Part shown: one piece after another, positions 25,498 through 34,885 of the stretch | Position numbering within the stretch: the stretch's first letter is position 1 | How the letters are laid out: the number at the start of each line of letters is the position of its first letter | NCBI GenBank assembly: GCA_041394405.1 | Contig: JAWKIF010000016.1 | Span: 1-64,000, forward strand | Direction of reading: 5' to 3' | Origin: Microthrix sp041394405 | GTDB lineage: Bacteria > Actinomycetota > Acidimicrobiia > Acidimicrobiales > Microtrichaceae | Length of the DNA stretch: 64,000 bases | Position numbers and translations under genes: made by a program | Notes under the pieces: model-generated | The model's database searches: none | What the model was told of the DNA's origin: nothing | The model's input: the letters and a program-made list of their open reading frames with translations, nothing else

Positions 25498-27687
25498 ATG
25501 GCCGAGCCCATGAGACACCCGCGGGGTGCACAGATCGATGAGTTGGAACAGCGCGAGTTCTCTCGCGTCAGGAAGGGCTACGAACCCTCCGAGGTGAGGG
25601 CGGCCCTGGTGCAGGTATCCGCCGAGCTGCGGAGGCTGCGATCCGAGCGGGGTCGTCTCAGCGACGAGCTGTCGGCCGCGTATGCCGAGACCGAGCGGGT
25701 TCGTCGCGAGAACGAGTCGGCCCCGGTGGTGGTGCCCGACGACTCAGAGCTCACCCGGGTATTGGGCGAGGAGATGGTGCGGCTGCTCGACGACGCTCGA
25801 ACCACCGCCGCCGGCATCGCCAAACGAGCTGAGGAGGCCGCGGCGGAGATCAGGGCCGAAGCGGAGGCGCAGGCCCAGGAGCGCTTGGCCTCGCTGGAGG
25901 ACGAGCTGGCCGAGCGCCGTGCCGAGGCGGAGAGCGAGGAGCGAGACATTCTCGAGCTGGCCAACCGCGTCCTGGCGGAACGGACCGAGGCCGCAGACGA
26001 CGCAGCGGCCGAGCTTCGGGCGCAAGGTGAAGCCGAGCTGGCCGAGGCCAGGGAGGCCGCACGCGAACACATCGACGCCTCCAAGGAGGAGGGCCGCCGG
26101 CTGGTGGTGGAGGCCAAGCTGTTCCGCGAGCGCATCCTGCGCGACCTAGCCGGCCGCCGGAAGCTGGCCCGCAAGCAACTGGAGGCGATGCGGGCGGCGC
26201 AGGAACGGCTGCTGGGTGCGTTCACGGCCTGCGCCGGAGCGGTCGAGTCCGCCACGAGCGAGCTGCACACGGCGCTGCCCGAGGCAAAGGTCGCCGCCGA
26301 CGACGCGGCCAAGCGGGTGACGGACGACATCGAGGAGGTGGTGGCTCAGATGGAGGAGGCCATGGCCACCGGCGAGCTGCCCGCCGTGGTGATGGGGGAG
26401 ATCGGCCGCCCGGTGCTGGGGCGCTCCAAGGTGTCCTCGCCTGCCCTGCCCATCCGCCATGAGGAGCCACAAGCCGACGACGCCCAGCTGGCGGACCCTG
26501 TCGAGCTGACGGCCGACGAGGCCCCCGACGAACCCACGGGGGAGCATCCGGTGGTCGGTGGCGGGCCGTTCGAGCCGGACGCACGAGCGGCCGACGATCC
26601 CGCAGGCGACGAGGCCGAGGACTGGACCGAGCTCGAGGTCGACGAGTGGCTGGATGCCGATGCCGATGCCGATGCCGATGCTGAGGCCGACGCCGAGGAG
26701 GTGGTGGCCTCGACCGGCCGCGGCGAGCACCTGCGGCTGGTGGCCCCTGAAGCTCCTGAAGCCCCGGAACCGGCCGAGGCTGCGGGCGAGGCGAACCCGG
26801 TCGCCGATCCAGGCGCCGAACCGGGCCCTGAAGCAGGCGACATCTTCGCTCGTCTTCGCGCCGAGCGCGACGAGGCGGTCGCCGAGGCTCGCGAAACCCT
26901 CGGCGCAGCGGCCGAACCCGCCGACGACGCGTCCGACGCCGCTGAACCTGACGCCGTCGAGCTCGACGCCGAAGCCGATGACGACCCAGCTGCCCCGGCC
27001 CCGGCCATGGACGGCGAAACGGCCGACGAACTGCTCGACCGCCGCGACGACGCCATCGGCCCCATCGAGCGTGGCGTGTCGCGTCGGGTGAAACGCCTCG
27101 TGGACGATGAACAGAACGAGTTGCTGGACACCCTGCGGCGCACGCGGCGAAACGTCACGGTCGCGGCGCTGTTGCCCGAGGCCGACGACCAAGTGGCCAC
27201 CCTGATGGAGTTGCTGGGCTCTGAGCTGACCGATGCGGTCGCCGCAGGGGCGGCCTCGGTGGCGGCGCGCTCCGGCACGCCGGTGGCGCTGGGACGTGAC
27301 AACCTGGAGCGCCTGGCGGCCTCCCTCGACGATGCGGTGAGGGCGCGCCTGGTGCTGCCGTGGCGCGAGGAAGTGGCGGCGCTCGTTGCGGAGGAGTCCG
27401 ATCGCGCTGCGCTCGGCGAACGCCTGCGGGCCGCCTACCGTGAACGCAAGACGGTGGCGTTGCCCGAGTTGGCTTCGGGCGTCGTGGTGGTGGCGTACAA
27501 CGCCGGGGTCGCCGCAGCCGGCCCCCCGGGCCCGGGTCTGGACTGGGTGTTGGACCATGGGGGCGAGCCCGCCGAACCCCACCTTCCCCGCATCCGCGGC
27601 GGGAACCCGACGTCGCTGTTGGAGGCCCTCTCGGCGCCCGACGTTCCCGTGGGGTGCCGCTGCCTGCTGGTGGCCAAGCAGCGCTAG
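25498..27687 (+). CDS. DivIVA-domain coiled-coil protein
   Basis: A 729-aa acidic protein. Residues 8-60 match the DivIVA N-terminal pattern (QIDELEQREFSRVRKGYEPSEVRAAL), which in relatives binds curved membrane at poles and division sites. It continues into a long Ala/Glu/Arg coiled coil (about 60-280), then an acidic low-complexity linker with repeated Asp-Ala (encoded by a GATGCC repeat at 26653-26682). The C-terminal helical domain (550-729) contains DEQNELLDTLRRTRRNVT and a final GCRCLLVAKQR. It is much larger than classical Wag31/DivIVA. ATG 25498 is the first start; ATG 25510 is possible. It sits between the YlbL-like protease and UPF0182 genes. Confidence 0.8.
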   Translation: MAEPMRHPRGAQIDELEQREFSRVRKGYEPSEVRAALVQVSAELRRLRSERGRLSDELSAAYAETERVRRENESAPVVVPDDSELTRVLGEEMVRLLDDARTTAAGIAKRAEEAAAEIRAEAEAQAQERLASLEDELAERRAEAESEERDILELANRVLAERTEAADDAAAELRAQGEAELAEAREAAREHIDASKEEGRRLVVEAKLFRERILRDLAGRRKLARKQLEAMRAAQERLLGAFTACAGAVESATSELHTALPEAKVAADDAAKRVTDDIEEVVAQMEEAMATGELPAVVMGEIGRPVLGRSKVSSPALPIRHEEPQADDAQLADPVELTADEAPDEPTGEHPVVGGGPFEPDARAADDPAGDEAEDWTELEVDEWLDADADADADAEADAEEVVASTGRGEHLRLVAPEAPEAPEPAEAAGEANPVADPGAEPGPEAGDIFARLRAERDEAVAEARETLGAAAEPADDASDAAEPDAVELDAEADDDPAAPAPAMDGETADELLDRRDDAIGPIERGVSRRVKRLVDDEQNELLDTLRRTRRNVTVAALLPEADDQVATLMELLGSELTDAVAAGAASVAARSGTPVALGRDNLERLAASLDDAVRARLVLPWREEVAALVAEESDRAALGERLRAAYRERKTVALPELASGVVVVAYNAGVAAAGPPGPGLDWVLDHGGEPAEPHLPRIRGGNPTSLLEALSAPDVPVGCRCLLVAKQR
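26653..26682 (+). repeat. In-frame hexanucleotide repeat (GATGCC)
   Basis: Four perfect GATGCC copies plus GATGCT inside the DivIVA-like gene, encoding Asp-Ala repeats. Slippage here would add or remove Asp-Ala pairs without breaking the frame. Confidence 0.8.
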
Positions 27688-27741
27688 CGCCACAACCGGG
27701 CGAACCAACCCGCCCCGAAGGGTCCGTTAGCCTGCGCGTTC

Positions 27742-30669
27742 ATGCGGATGCCCCGGGACGTGCCAGCCCCCTCGCGCCGATCGAGGCGATTTTCGAGGCC
27801 TGGTTCCCGAAGCATTGCCCTGATGGTGGTGGCCGGGCTGGTGGCGGTGCTGGTGGTGATGCGCATCGCCGCCGAGGTGCACCTGGAATACCTGTGGTAC
27901 GACTCGCTCGAGCAGGCCGGCACCTGGCTGACGACCACCGGCACCAAGGTATTCCTGGCGGTGGGGTTCTGCCTGGTGTTCTTTCTGGGATGCCTGGCCA
28001 GCCTCACCGTGGCGGACCGGGTGTCCCGGCGCCAGGACCTGGTGGGCGCCGACGAATTCATTCTCAGATATCACGAGTTGGTCGGCCCCCGCCATCGCCT
28101 GGTGCGGGTGATCGGCTCGCTCGTGCTGGCGTTGACCGCGGGGCTTCCGGCCATCAACCACTGGGATCAGTGGCTGCTCCTGCTCAACGCAACCGATGTG
28201 GGCGTCAAGGATCCCCAGTTCGGCTATGACCTTGGCTTCTACCTCTTCATGCTGCCGTTCCTGCAGTTCGTGCTGAGCTGGCTCTTCTCGTCCCTGCTCA
28301 TCATCACGCTGGCGACCGGTGGCGTGTATTACCTCAACGGGTCCATCCGGCCGCCGGGCACCGGCCGTGCGGGGTTCGGTACCCCGGCGGTGAAGGCCCA
28401 TGTGTCCGTCCTGCTCGCCATCCTGGCGGTGGTCAAGGCCGCCGATTACATCTGGGTGGGTCGACCGTCGCTCACCTTCGCCGCCGGTCGGGTGTTCGAC
28501 GGTGCCGGCTACACGGCCGTCAACGCCACCCTGCCCGCCACGCTGCTGTTGGCCATGGTGTCGCTGTTTTGTGCCGGGTTGTTGGTGTACAACGTTCGTC
28601 GCCGGGGTTGGGGGCTGCCGGTGGTGGCGCTGTCGTTGTGGATGGTGGTGTCGGTCCTGGGCGCAGGCGTGTTCCCGGGGCTCGTGCAGCGCTTCCAGGT
28701 GGACCCGCAGAAGGCCCAACGGGAGATCGACTTCATCGGCCGAAACCAGGAGGCGACCCGGGCTGCGTACGGGTTGGACACGCTGAAGATCGAGGACTTC
28801 GACTACTCCGACACGGCCACCGAGGCCGACGTGGCCGACTCCGAGGCCGTCATCACCCGCGTACCGGTGTTGGACCCGGCGCTCATCGGTGACACGTTCC
28901 GTGCCCAGCAGTCCAAGAAGCCGCAGTTCTCCATGGGGCAGGTCTTCCTGGACCGCTACGACGTGGAGGGAACCCAACGCCCCGTCGTGCTGTCGGTGCG
29001 CGACCTGTCGCGGAACGACCTGCCCGGTCGCTCGTGGGAACAGGAACATCTCGTCTACACCCACGGCGAGGGCGTGGCGCTGGCCCCTGCCGATCGCACG
29101 GCCAGCGACGGGCGGCCGGACTACCTGATCGACGACCTCCCCATCAAGACGGCCGAAGGGTTCGACCTCACCCAGCCGGAGGTGTACTTCGGACGGGGGC
29201 TGGCCGACTGGTACGCCATCGCCGGAACCTCGCGCGAAGACGGCGAACGATTCGACGGATCGGCCGGGATCGCCCTGGGCAGCTTCTGGCGCCAGCTCGA
29301 AACGGCGCTTCGCTTCGGCGCGATCGACCCGCTGATCTCCGACTCGGTGGACGAGGACTCGCGCCTGCTGATGCGCCGCGACCCCAACGAGCGGCTCTCG
29401 GCCCTAGCGCCCTTCCTGGCGTGGAGCTCCGAGGCGCTGCCGGTGGTGTCCGATGGTCGGGTGAAGTACCTCCAGGTGGGCTACACCACCGTCTCTACCT
29501 ATCCCTATTCCCAGTATGCGCAGACCGACGACCTGCCGGAGGGCTCCGACCTGGCGTCCCGGCGCTTCAACTCGGTGCGGGCGGCCGTCGTGGCCAGCAT
29601 CGATGGCTATGACGGATCGGTCAAGATGTACCGCATCGACCGGGAGTTCTCCGAGGGCGCCAAGGTGGGTGAGGATCCGGTGATCGCCGCCTGGGAGCGC
29701 GCCCTGCCCGACCTGTTCACGCCGTTGAGCGAGCTTCCCTCCGATCTGCGGGCTCACCTGCAGTACCCCGACGAGCTGCTGCGTGTGCAGTCGCGTATGT
29801 ACGGCCGCTACCACGTCGACGACCCCGAAACGTTCTACGACGGTTCCGAGAACTGGGTGGTGGCGCGCGATCCCAGCTCGGATGTGGCCGAGCAGCAGAA
29901 TCAGGTGTCGGGCCCCATCCCGCCCACCCAGCTGATGCTGAACCGGGACGACGAGGTGGGCTTCGTGCGCACCCGACCCCTCACCCCCGGCACCGAGCAG
30001 ACCGCGCGCGCCGACCTGGCGGCCTACCTGGTCGGCGACTCCGACCCGAGCCGATTCGGCACCTTGACGTCCTATGTCATGTCCACGGTGAATTCCGAGG
30101 GGGAGCGTCGCGAGGGCGCCGAGGTGGAGAACCCCACCCGGGCGCAGGTGGCGATCAACAACGACCCACGCATCTCCGAGAAGATCACCCTGCTCAGCCA
30201 GCGGGGCTCGGACGTGCAGTTCGGGGCGATGATGCTGATCCCGATCGGCGAGACGGTGATGTACGTGCGGCCGTTGTATGTGGTTGGACAGGGCACCGAC
30301 TCGTCTCCTGCGCTGAATCAGATCGTGGTGGTCTGGAAGGGCTCGGCCTACCTGGGCGATACCCAGGCCGAGGCGATCAACGCTGCGCTGAGCGGGGAGA
30401 GCGAGGCCGCATCCGGCGGCGAGTCCGCGGGCGGGGAGCCATCCACCGATGCGACCGATCCCGGTGACTCGCCCGGGGCGGAAGCGGACGCGGCCGAGCT
30501 GATTTCCTCGGCGATCTCGCTGATGGACGAGGCCGAAGCCGCCAAGGGCGAACCGGACGGGCTGGCCATCTACGAGGAACGCAACGCGGAGGCTCGCGAC
30601 CTGCTGGACCGGGCGGCAGAACTGCTGGGTACCGAGGTGCCCGCGACGTCGACCACGGTGGCCGGCTGA
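27742..30669 (+). CDS. UPF0182 family membrane protein
   Basis: A 975-aa member of the COG1615/UPF0182 family (mycobacterial Rv3193c-like). The N-terminal third has about 7 helices, starting RSIALMVVAGLVAVLVVMRIA, and includes the family motif EYLWYDSLEQAGTWLT. A long extracytoplasmic domain follows (QRFQVDPQKAQREIDFIGRN, KYLQVGYTTVSTYPYSQYAQTDDL). The C-terminal 80 residues are low-complexity and acidic. The function of the family is unknown; suggestions include a solute transporter or envelope assembly factor. It follows the DivIVA-like gene by 54 bp. Confidence 0.9.
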   Translation: MRMPRDVPAPSRRSRRFSRPGSRSIALMVVAGLVAVLVVMRIAAEVHLEYLWYDSLEQAGTWLTTTGTKVFLAVGFCLVFFLGCLASLTVADRVSRRQDLVGADEFILRYHELVGPRHRLVRVIGSLVLALTAGLPAINHWDQWLLLLNATDVGVKDPQFGYDLGFYLFMLPFLQFVLSWLFSSLLIITLATGGVYYLNGSIRPPGTGRAGFGTPAVKAHVSVLLAILAVVKAADYIWVGRPSLTFAAGRVFDGAGYTAVNATLPATLLLAMVSLFCAGLLVYNVRRRGWGLPVVALSLWMVVSVLGAGVFPGLVQRFQVDPQKAQREIDFIGRNQEATRAAYGLDTLKIEDFDYSDTATEADVADSEAVITRVPVLDPALIGDTFRAQQSKKPQFSMGQVFLDRYDVEGTQRPVVLSVRDLSRNDLPGRSWEQEHLVYTHGEGVALAPADRTASDGRPDYLIDDLPIKTAEGFDLTQPEVYFGRGLADWYAIAGTSREDGERFDGSAGIALGSFWRQLETALRFGAIDPLISDSVDEDSRLLMRRDPNERLSALAPFLAWSSEALPVVSDGRVKYLQVGYTTVSTYPYSQYAQTDDLPEGSDLASRRFNSVRAAVVASIDGYDGSVKMYRIDREFSEGAKVGEDPVIAAWERALPDLFTPLSELPSDLRAHLQYPDELLRVQSRMYGRYHVDDPETFYDGSENWVVARDPSSDVAEQQNQVSGPIPPTQLMLNRDDEVGFVRTRPLTPGTEQTARADLAAYLVGDSDPSRFGTLTSYVMSTVNSEGERREGAEVENPTRAQVAINNDPRISEKITLLSQRGSDVQFGAMMLIPIGETVMYVRPLYVVGQGTDSSPALNQIVVVWKGSAYLGDTQAEAINAALSGESEAASGGESAGGEPSTDATDPGDSPGAEADAAELISSAISLMDEAEAAKGEPDGLAIYEERNAEARDLLDRAAELLGTEVPATSTTVAG

Positions 30670-30685
30670 CCGAGGAGCCTGCGCG

Positions 30686-31621
30686 CTACTCGGTGGGCAC
30701 GGCGCCCTGGTTGTCCTGGGCCGTGTCGGCGGCCTCCTCGGCCGTGTCGGAGATGTCGGAGTCCTCGCCGGCCAGCAGGCTGATGACCACCACCGCCAGC
30801 CCGCCCACGATGGCCAACACGATGGGGAGCCAGACGTCGCCCGCGGGCAGCGCCATCTCGTTGGTCTCGGTGCCGTTGGGCCACGGCCACAGCACCCGCA
30901 AAGAACCCAACATGAGCCCGACCAGGCCGGCGAGCACCAGCTGGTGGTAGTGATGCAACGCCCAGTGCAGCAGGGTGGAGAACCCCGCGAGGCCCAGCAC
31001 CGCACCCAAGCCGAAGACCGCCACCAGCACCAGGTCGCGATCGGACACGGCACCCAGCACCGTGTCGTACATGCCCAGCATCAGCAGCAGAAACGATCCG
31101 GAGATGCCGGGAAGAATCATGGCGCAGATGGCGATGGCGCCGGCCAGGAAGACGTAGGGCAACACCGGGTCGGTCACCGGGCCAGAGCGCAGGCCGAGGA
31201 TGAAGAACGCCACCACCGCGACACCCGCCAGCGTGGCGGCGCGGGTGGGGTCCAGCCTCAGGCGGCGCGAGGTGACGACGATGGAGCCCACCACCAGGCC
31301 GAAGAACGTGGCCGCCATGCGAACCGGCTGGGTCTCCAACAGGTGCTCAATGGAGTGGGAGAGCGCCACGATGGCCAGGCCGATGCCCACCAACAGCGGG
31401 AGGAGGAAGGCCCAATCCACGGCCTTGAACTTCTCGACGACTCCCGAGAAGTCGCCCTTCGCCGCCGCACCCAGCACGGCGGCACCGTCGCGCACCGTGT
31501 CGATCAGGTGCGTGTAGATCCCGAGCACCAACGCGATGGTGCCGCCGGAGACGCCGGGAACGATGTCGGCGCTTCCCATGAAAAACCCTCGGACAACCTG
31601 CATGGAAGTGCGTTTGAGCAT
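30686..31621 (-). CDS. DUF368 membrane protein, candidate polyprenyl-phosphate translocase
   Basis: A 311-aa, about 8-9 helix protein with the DUF368 signature FFMGSADIVPGVSGGTIALVLGIY. A second copy of the pattern, AMILPGISGSFLLLMLGMYDTVL, reflects internal duplication. DUF368 proteins were shown in other bacteria to recycle undecaprenyl phosphate across the membrane for wall synthesis (PopT), and the same role is inferred here. ATG 31621 is chosen because the upstream residues look non-coding. The C-terminus is an acidic tail (GEDSDISDTAEEA). It converges on the UPF0182 gene and diverges from the pyrophosphatase gene. Confidence 0.88.
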   Translation of the reverse strand: MLKRTSMQVVRGFFMGSADIVPGVSGGTIALVLGIYTHLIDTVRDGAAVLGAAAKGDFSGVVEKFKAVDWAFLLPLLVGIGLAIVALSHSIEHLLETQPVRMAATFFGLVVGSIVVTSRRLRLDPTRAATLAGVAVVAFFILGLRSGPVTDPVLPYVFLAGAIAICAMILPGISGSFLLLMLGMYDTVLGAVSDRDLVLVAVFGLGAVLGLAGFSTLLHWALHHYHQLVLAGLVGLMLGSLRVLWPWPNGTETNEMALPAGDVWLPIVLAIVGGLAVVVISLLAGEDSDISDTAEEAADTAQDNQGAVPTE

Positions 31622-31774
31622 CCGGCAACGGTAGTGGCGCCGCCGCCGCAGGCCGTAGCCGGAGGGCGCCACTTTTGACGGACCGGTGCGGGACAAGCTG
31701 ACATACCGGGGTTCTCAGTCGTTGGTTCGCGCCATGCCGGTGGCAGGTCGCGCACAACGTGACCCGGAGGAAAC

Positions 31775-34075
31775 ATGTCCAACCTGCTCGCATCCGAAGG
31801 CGGCTACCAGCTCTTTGAGTTCGGTGGCGCCGAATGGTTCTGGCTCACGTTCTCGATGGTGGTGGCCCTGTTGGCCCTGGGCGTGGGTTCGCTCAGCATG
31901 AAGGGAGTCCTGGCCAAGGACCCCGGCACCGACCAGATGCAGGAGATCGCCGGGGCGGTCCAGGAGGGGGCGATGGCCTACATCACCCGCCAGTTCCGCA
32001 CCATCGGGGCGATTGTGGTCCCGCTGGCCGTCATCGTGTTCTTCACCTCGCGCGAAGTGCTCAACGATGCCGGCACCGAAGGCCTGACCTTCGCCCAATC
32101 CGGTCTCTTCCGCACCATTGCGTTTCTCGTCGGCGGCGCGCTCTCGGCCTCCATTGGCTTTCTCGGCATGTGGTTGTCCACCCGAGCCAACGTGCGCACG
32201 GCCACCGCAGCACGGGGCGGCGACATGAACGGCGCCATGCAGGTGGCGTTCCGCGCCGGCGGCACGGTGGGCCTGTTCACCGCCGGGCTGGGCCTGGTGG
32301 GCGCCACCGGCATCGTCATGTTGTTCCAGAACACCGCCTCGTCCATCCTCATCGGTTTTGGCTTCGGCGGATCGCTGCTGGCCCTGTTCCTGCGGGTGGG
32401 CGGCGGAATCTTCACCAAGGCGGCAGACGTGGGCGCCGACCTCGTCGGCAAGGTGGAGGCCGGCATCCCCGAAGACGATCCCCGTAACCCGGCCACCATC
32501 GCCGACAACGTGGGCGACAACGTGGGCGACTGCGCAGGCATGGCCGCCGACCTGTTCGAGAGCTTCGGCGTGATCCTGGTGGCCTCGATCATCCTGGGCG
32601 TCACCGCGTTCGAGGCCATCGGCCTGGGTGTGGGTGAGGCGGCCAAGGGCATCGTCTTCCCCCTGGCCATCATGGCTATCGGCCTCCTGGCCTCGGCGGT
32701 GTCGATCTTCGCTGTCAAGGCCCGGGCGGGAGAGAACGACGCGCTTCCCCCCATCAACCGCGGCATCATGTTGGCCTCGCTCATTGCGCTCGCCGGAACT
32801 GCGGTCGTGGCCTTCCTGTACGTGGGCAACCCGGAGGGCGCCAGCGTCTCCAACGTGGGCCTGCGGCTGTTCCTGGCCGTCGTGGCGGGCGTGGTGCTGG
32901 GCCAGGTGGCCAGCCGCATCACCCAGTACTTCACCTCCAGCTCGTTCAGGCCGGTTCGCGACATTGCCGAGTCCGGCCGCACCGGCCCCGCCACCGTCGT
33001 GCTCTCCGGCATCTCCTCCGGTTTGGAGTCGGCAGTGTGGGCGGTCATCGCCGTTGGCGGCGCCATCCTGGTGGCCATGGGCATCGGCGGGGGCGACATC
33101 AAGTTCTCGCTCTACCTGGTGGCCCTGGCCGGGGTGGGCATGTTGTCGACCACGGCCATCATCGTGGCCGAGGACACCTTCGGCCCCATCGCCGACAACG
33201 CCCAGGGCATCGCCGAGATGTCGGGTGAACTGGAGGGCGAGACCGAGCAGATCCTCGACGGGCTCGACACGGTGGGCAACACCACCAAGGCGGTCACCAA
33301 GGGCTTTGCCATCGCCTCGGCGGTCATCGCCGCGGTGGCGCTCTTCGCTTCGTTCCGGGAGATCATCGCCGAGGAGAGCGCCGGCGACTTCGCCGCAGCG
33401 GTCATCAACATCGCCGACCCGAAGGTCTTCGTCGGGGGCCTGCTGGGTGGCGCCGTGGTGTTCCTGTTCTCGTCGCTGTCGATCCTGGCCGTCAGCCGGA
33501 CCGCCGGCGTGGTGGTGCAGGAGGTTCGTCGCCAGTTCCGGGAGAAGCCCGGAATCATGGAGGGGACCGACCGCCCCGACTACGGCCCGGTCATCGACAT
33601 CTGCACCACGTCGGCCCTGCGCGAACTGGCCACCCCGGCCCTCCTGGCGGTGCTGCTGCCCGTGGCCGTCGGATTCGGCCTCGGTGCCGAGGCGCTGGGT
33701 GGCTACCTGGCCGCAGCCATCGTCATCGGTGCGCTCATGGCCAACTTCCTCTCCAATGCCGGCGGCGCCTGGGACAACGGCAAGAAGTACGTGGAGGAGG
33801 GGAACCTGGGTGGCAAGGGTTCCGACGTGCACACCGCCGTCGTCATCGGCGACACCGTGGGCGACCCGTTCAAGGACACCGCCGGCCCGGCCATCAACCC
33901 GCTGCTGAAGGTGATGAACCTGGTGGCGCTGCTGGTGTTGCCCGCCGTGTTCGTACTGGCCGACAACGACGCCGCCCGAGCGCTCATCACGATCGGGGCG
34001 GTCGTGGTCATTCTCGGCTCGGTGGTGTTCACCAAGCGCCAGGGCAGCGTCATGGCCGAGGAGCCCGCCGCCTGA
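31775..34075 (+). CDS. hppA: Membrane-bound proton-translocating pyrophosphatase (K+-independent type)
   Basis: Couples hydrolysis of pyrophosphate to proton pumping across the membrane; 766 aa with about 16 helices. Active-site motifs are DVGADLVGKVEAG (218-230), DDPRNPATIADNVGDNVGDC (234-253) and a C-terminal NAGGAWDNGKKYVEEG with KGSDVHTAVVIGDTVGDPFKDT. Lys505 in GNTTKAVTKGFAIASA occupies the position that is Ala in K+-dependent enzymes, so it should be K+-independent. The ATG at 31775 has AGGAAAC just upstream. Its product may conserve energy from biosynthetic pyrophosphate, complementing polyphosphate kinase. Confidence 0.95.
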   Translation: MSNLLASEGGYQLFEFGGAEWFWLTFSMVVALLALGVGSLSMKGVLAKDPGTDQMQEIAGAVQEGAMAYITRQFRTIGAIVVPLAVIVFFTSREVLNDAGTEGLTFAQSGLFRTIAFLVGGALSASIGFLGMWLSTRANVRTATAARGGDMNGAMQVAFRAGGTVGLFTAGLGLVGATGIVMLFQNTASSILIGFGFGGSLLALFLRVGGGIFTKAADVGADLVGKVEAGIPEDDPRNPATIADNVGDNVGDCAGMAADLFESFGVILVASIILGVTAFEAIGLGVGEAAKGIVFPLAIMAIGLLASAVSIFAVKARAGENDALPPINRGIMLASLIALAGTAVVAFLYVGNPEGASVSNVGLRLFLAVVAGVVLGQVASRITQYFTSSSFRPVRDIAESGRTGPATVVLSGISSGLESAVWAVIAVGGAILVAMGIGGGDIKFSLYLVALAGVGMLSTTAIIVAEDTFGPIADNAQGIAEMSGELEGETEQILDGLDTVGNTTKAVTKGFAIASAVIAAVALFASFREIIAEESAGDFAAAVINIADPKVFVGGLLGGAVVFLFSSLSILAVSRTAGVVVQEVRRQFREKPGIMEGTDRPDYGPVIDICTTSALRELATPALLAVLLPVAVGFGLGAEALGGYLAAAIVIGALMANFLSNAGGAWDNGKKYVEEGNLGGKGSDVHTAVVIGDTVGDPFKDTAGPAINPLLKVMNLVALLVLPAVFVLADNDAARALITIGAVVVILGSVVFTKRQGSVMAEEPAA

Positions 34076-34170
34076 GGGGCCTGCCGTCGGGGTAGGCCAA
34101 TCGGCCGGCGCGTGGTCCGTTGCGACCATTTCGGGTGGCGTTCTGAACGTACGTCGGTACCTTCGGTGCC

Positions 34171-34758
34171 ATGTTCGCCACCCTCACACGCCGTCCGTTT
34201 CGAATCGCCGTGCCCGCCGTGGGCGCCCTGGTCCTGGTCGCCTCCGGTGTCGCCGTCTCTGGCGCCCAGGAGACCGATCCGGCCACGCTGAGCATCCGCG
34301 GCGGCAGCGTCGCCTGCGATGCCAACGAGGGCACCACCACCGTGGTGTTCGAGCGGGCCGACGGCTTTGACGACCTGACGCTGGACATCACCGGTGCGAC
34401 AGCCGAGATCGAGCCCGGCAACGACGCCGATTCCAGCACCGTGGACCTGATGTTCGACCCCGAGTCGCTGGCCCCCGGCACCGACAGCGCCGAGGCCGAG
34501 CTGACGGCCCCGCTCGGATCCACCGCCACGGTGTCGGTCGCCTACGAGACTTCCGGCGGCGGAGTGTCCGTGCCCGAGCGGTTCGACGTGCAGTCCGTGG
34601 TGAGGATCAACGACGTGTGCGCACCTACCACCTCCACGTCGACGCCGACGAGTTCATCCACCACGCCCCCGACGACAACGGCTCCGGCCCCGAGCGCCGA
34701 CGACACCCCCGCTGCCCCCGTTGCGGCCCGGCCGCTGGCCGCCCAGTTCACCGGCTGA
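34171..34758 (+). CDS. Secreted protein with shared C-terminal module ending FTG
   Basis: A 195-aa exported protein of unknown function. A Sec-type signal (RRPFRIAVPAVGALVLVASGVAVSGAQ) is followed by one domain (about 38-150) bounded by two Cys (GSVACD and NDVCAP), which may form a disulfide. The domain includes SLAPGTDSAEAELTAPLGST. A Thr/Ser/Pro-rich linker then runs to the last residues RPLAAQFTG. The whole region after the signal peptide is homologous by eye to the C-terminal 190 residues of the next gene product, which ends QPLRPRFTG. Wall linkage or surface display is inferred, not proven. About 130 bp separates the two genes. Confidence 0.75.
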   Translation: MFATLTRRPFRIAVPAVGALVLVASGVAVSGAQETDPATLSIRGGSVACDANEGTTTVVFERADGFDDLTLDITGATAEIEPGNDADSSTVDLMFDPESLAPGTDSAEAELTAPLGSTATVSVAYETSGGGVSVPERFDVQSVVRINDVCAPTTSTSTPTSSSTTPPTTTAPAPSADDTPAAPVAARPLAAQFTG

Positions 34759-34885
34759 CCGCCCAGCTCGCCGGCTGGTCGCGCAGGTCGCCGACCGTTC
34801 GCTCAGCCTCCGCGCCGGGAGTGACCGACCCGCTACCCTTCCATCCCGTCGTGTGAACGCCAGCACGGTCGGTTGGAGGGTGAAC

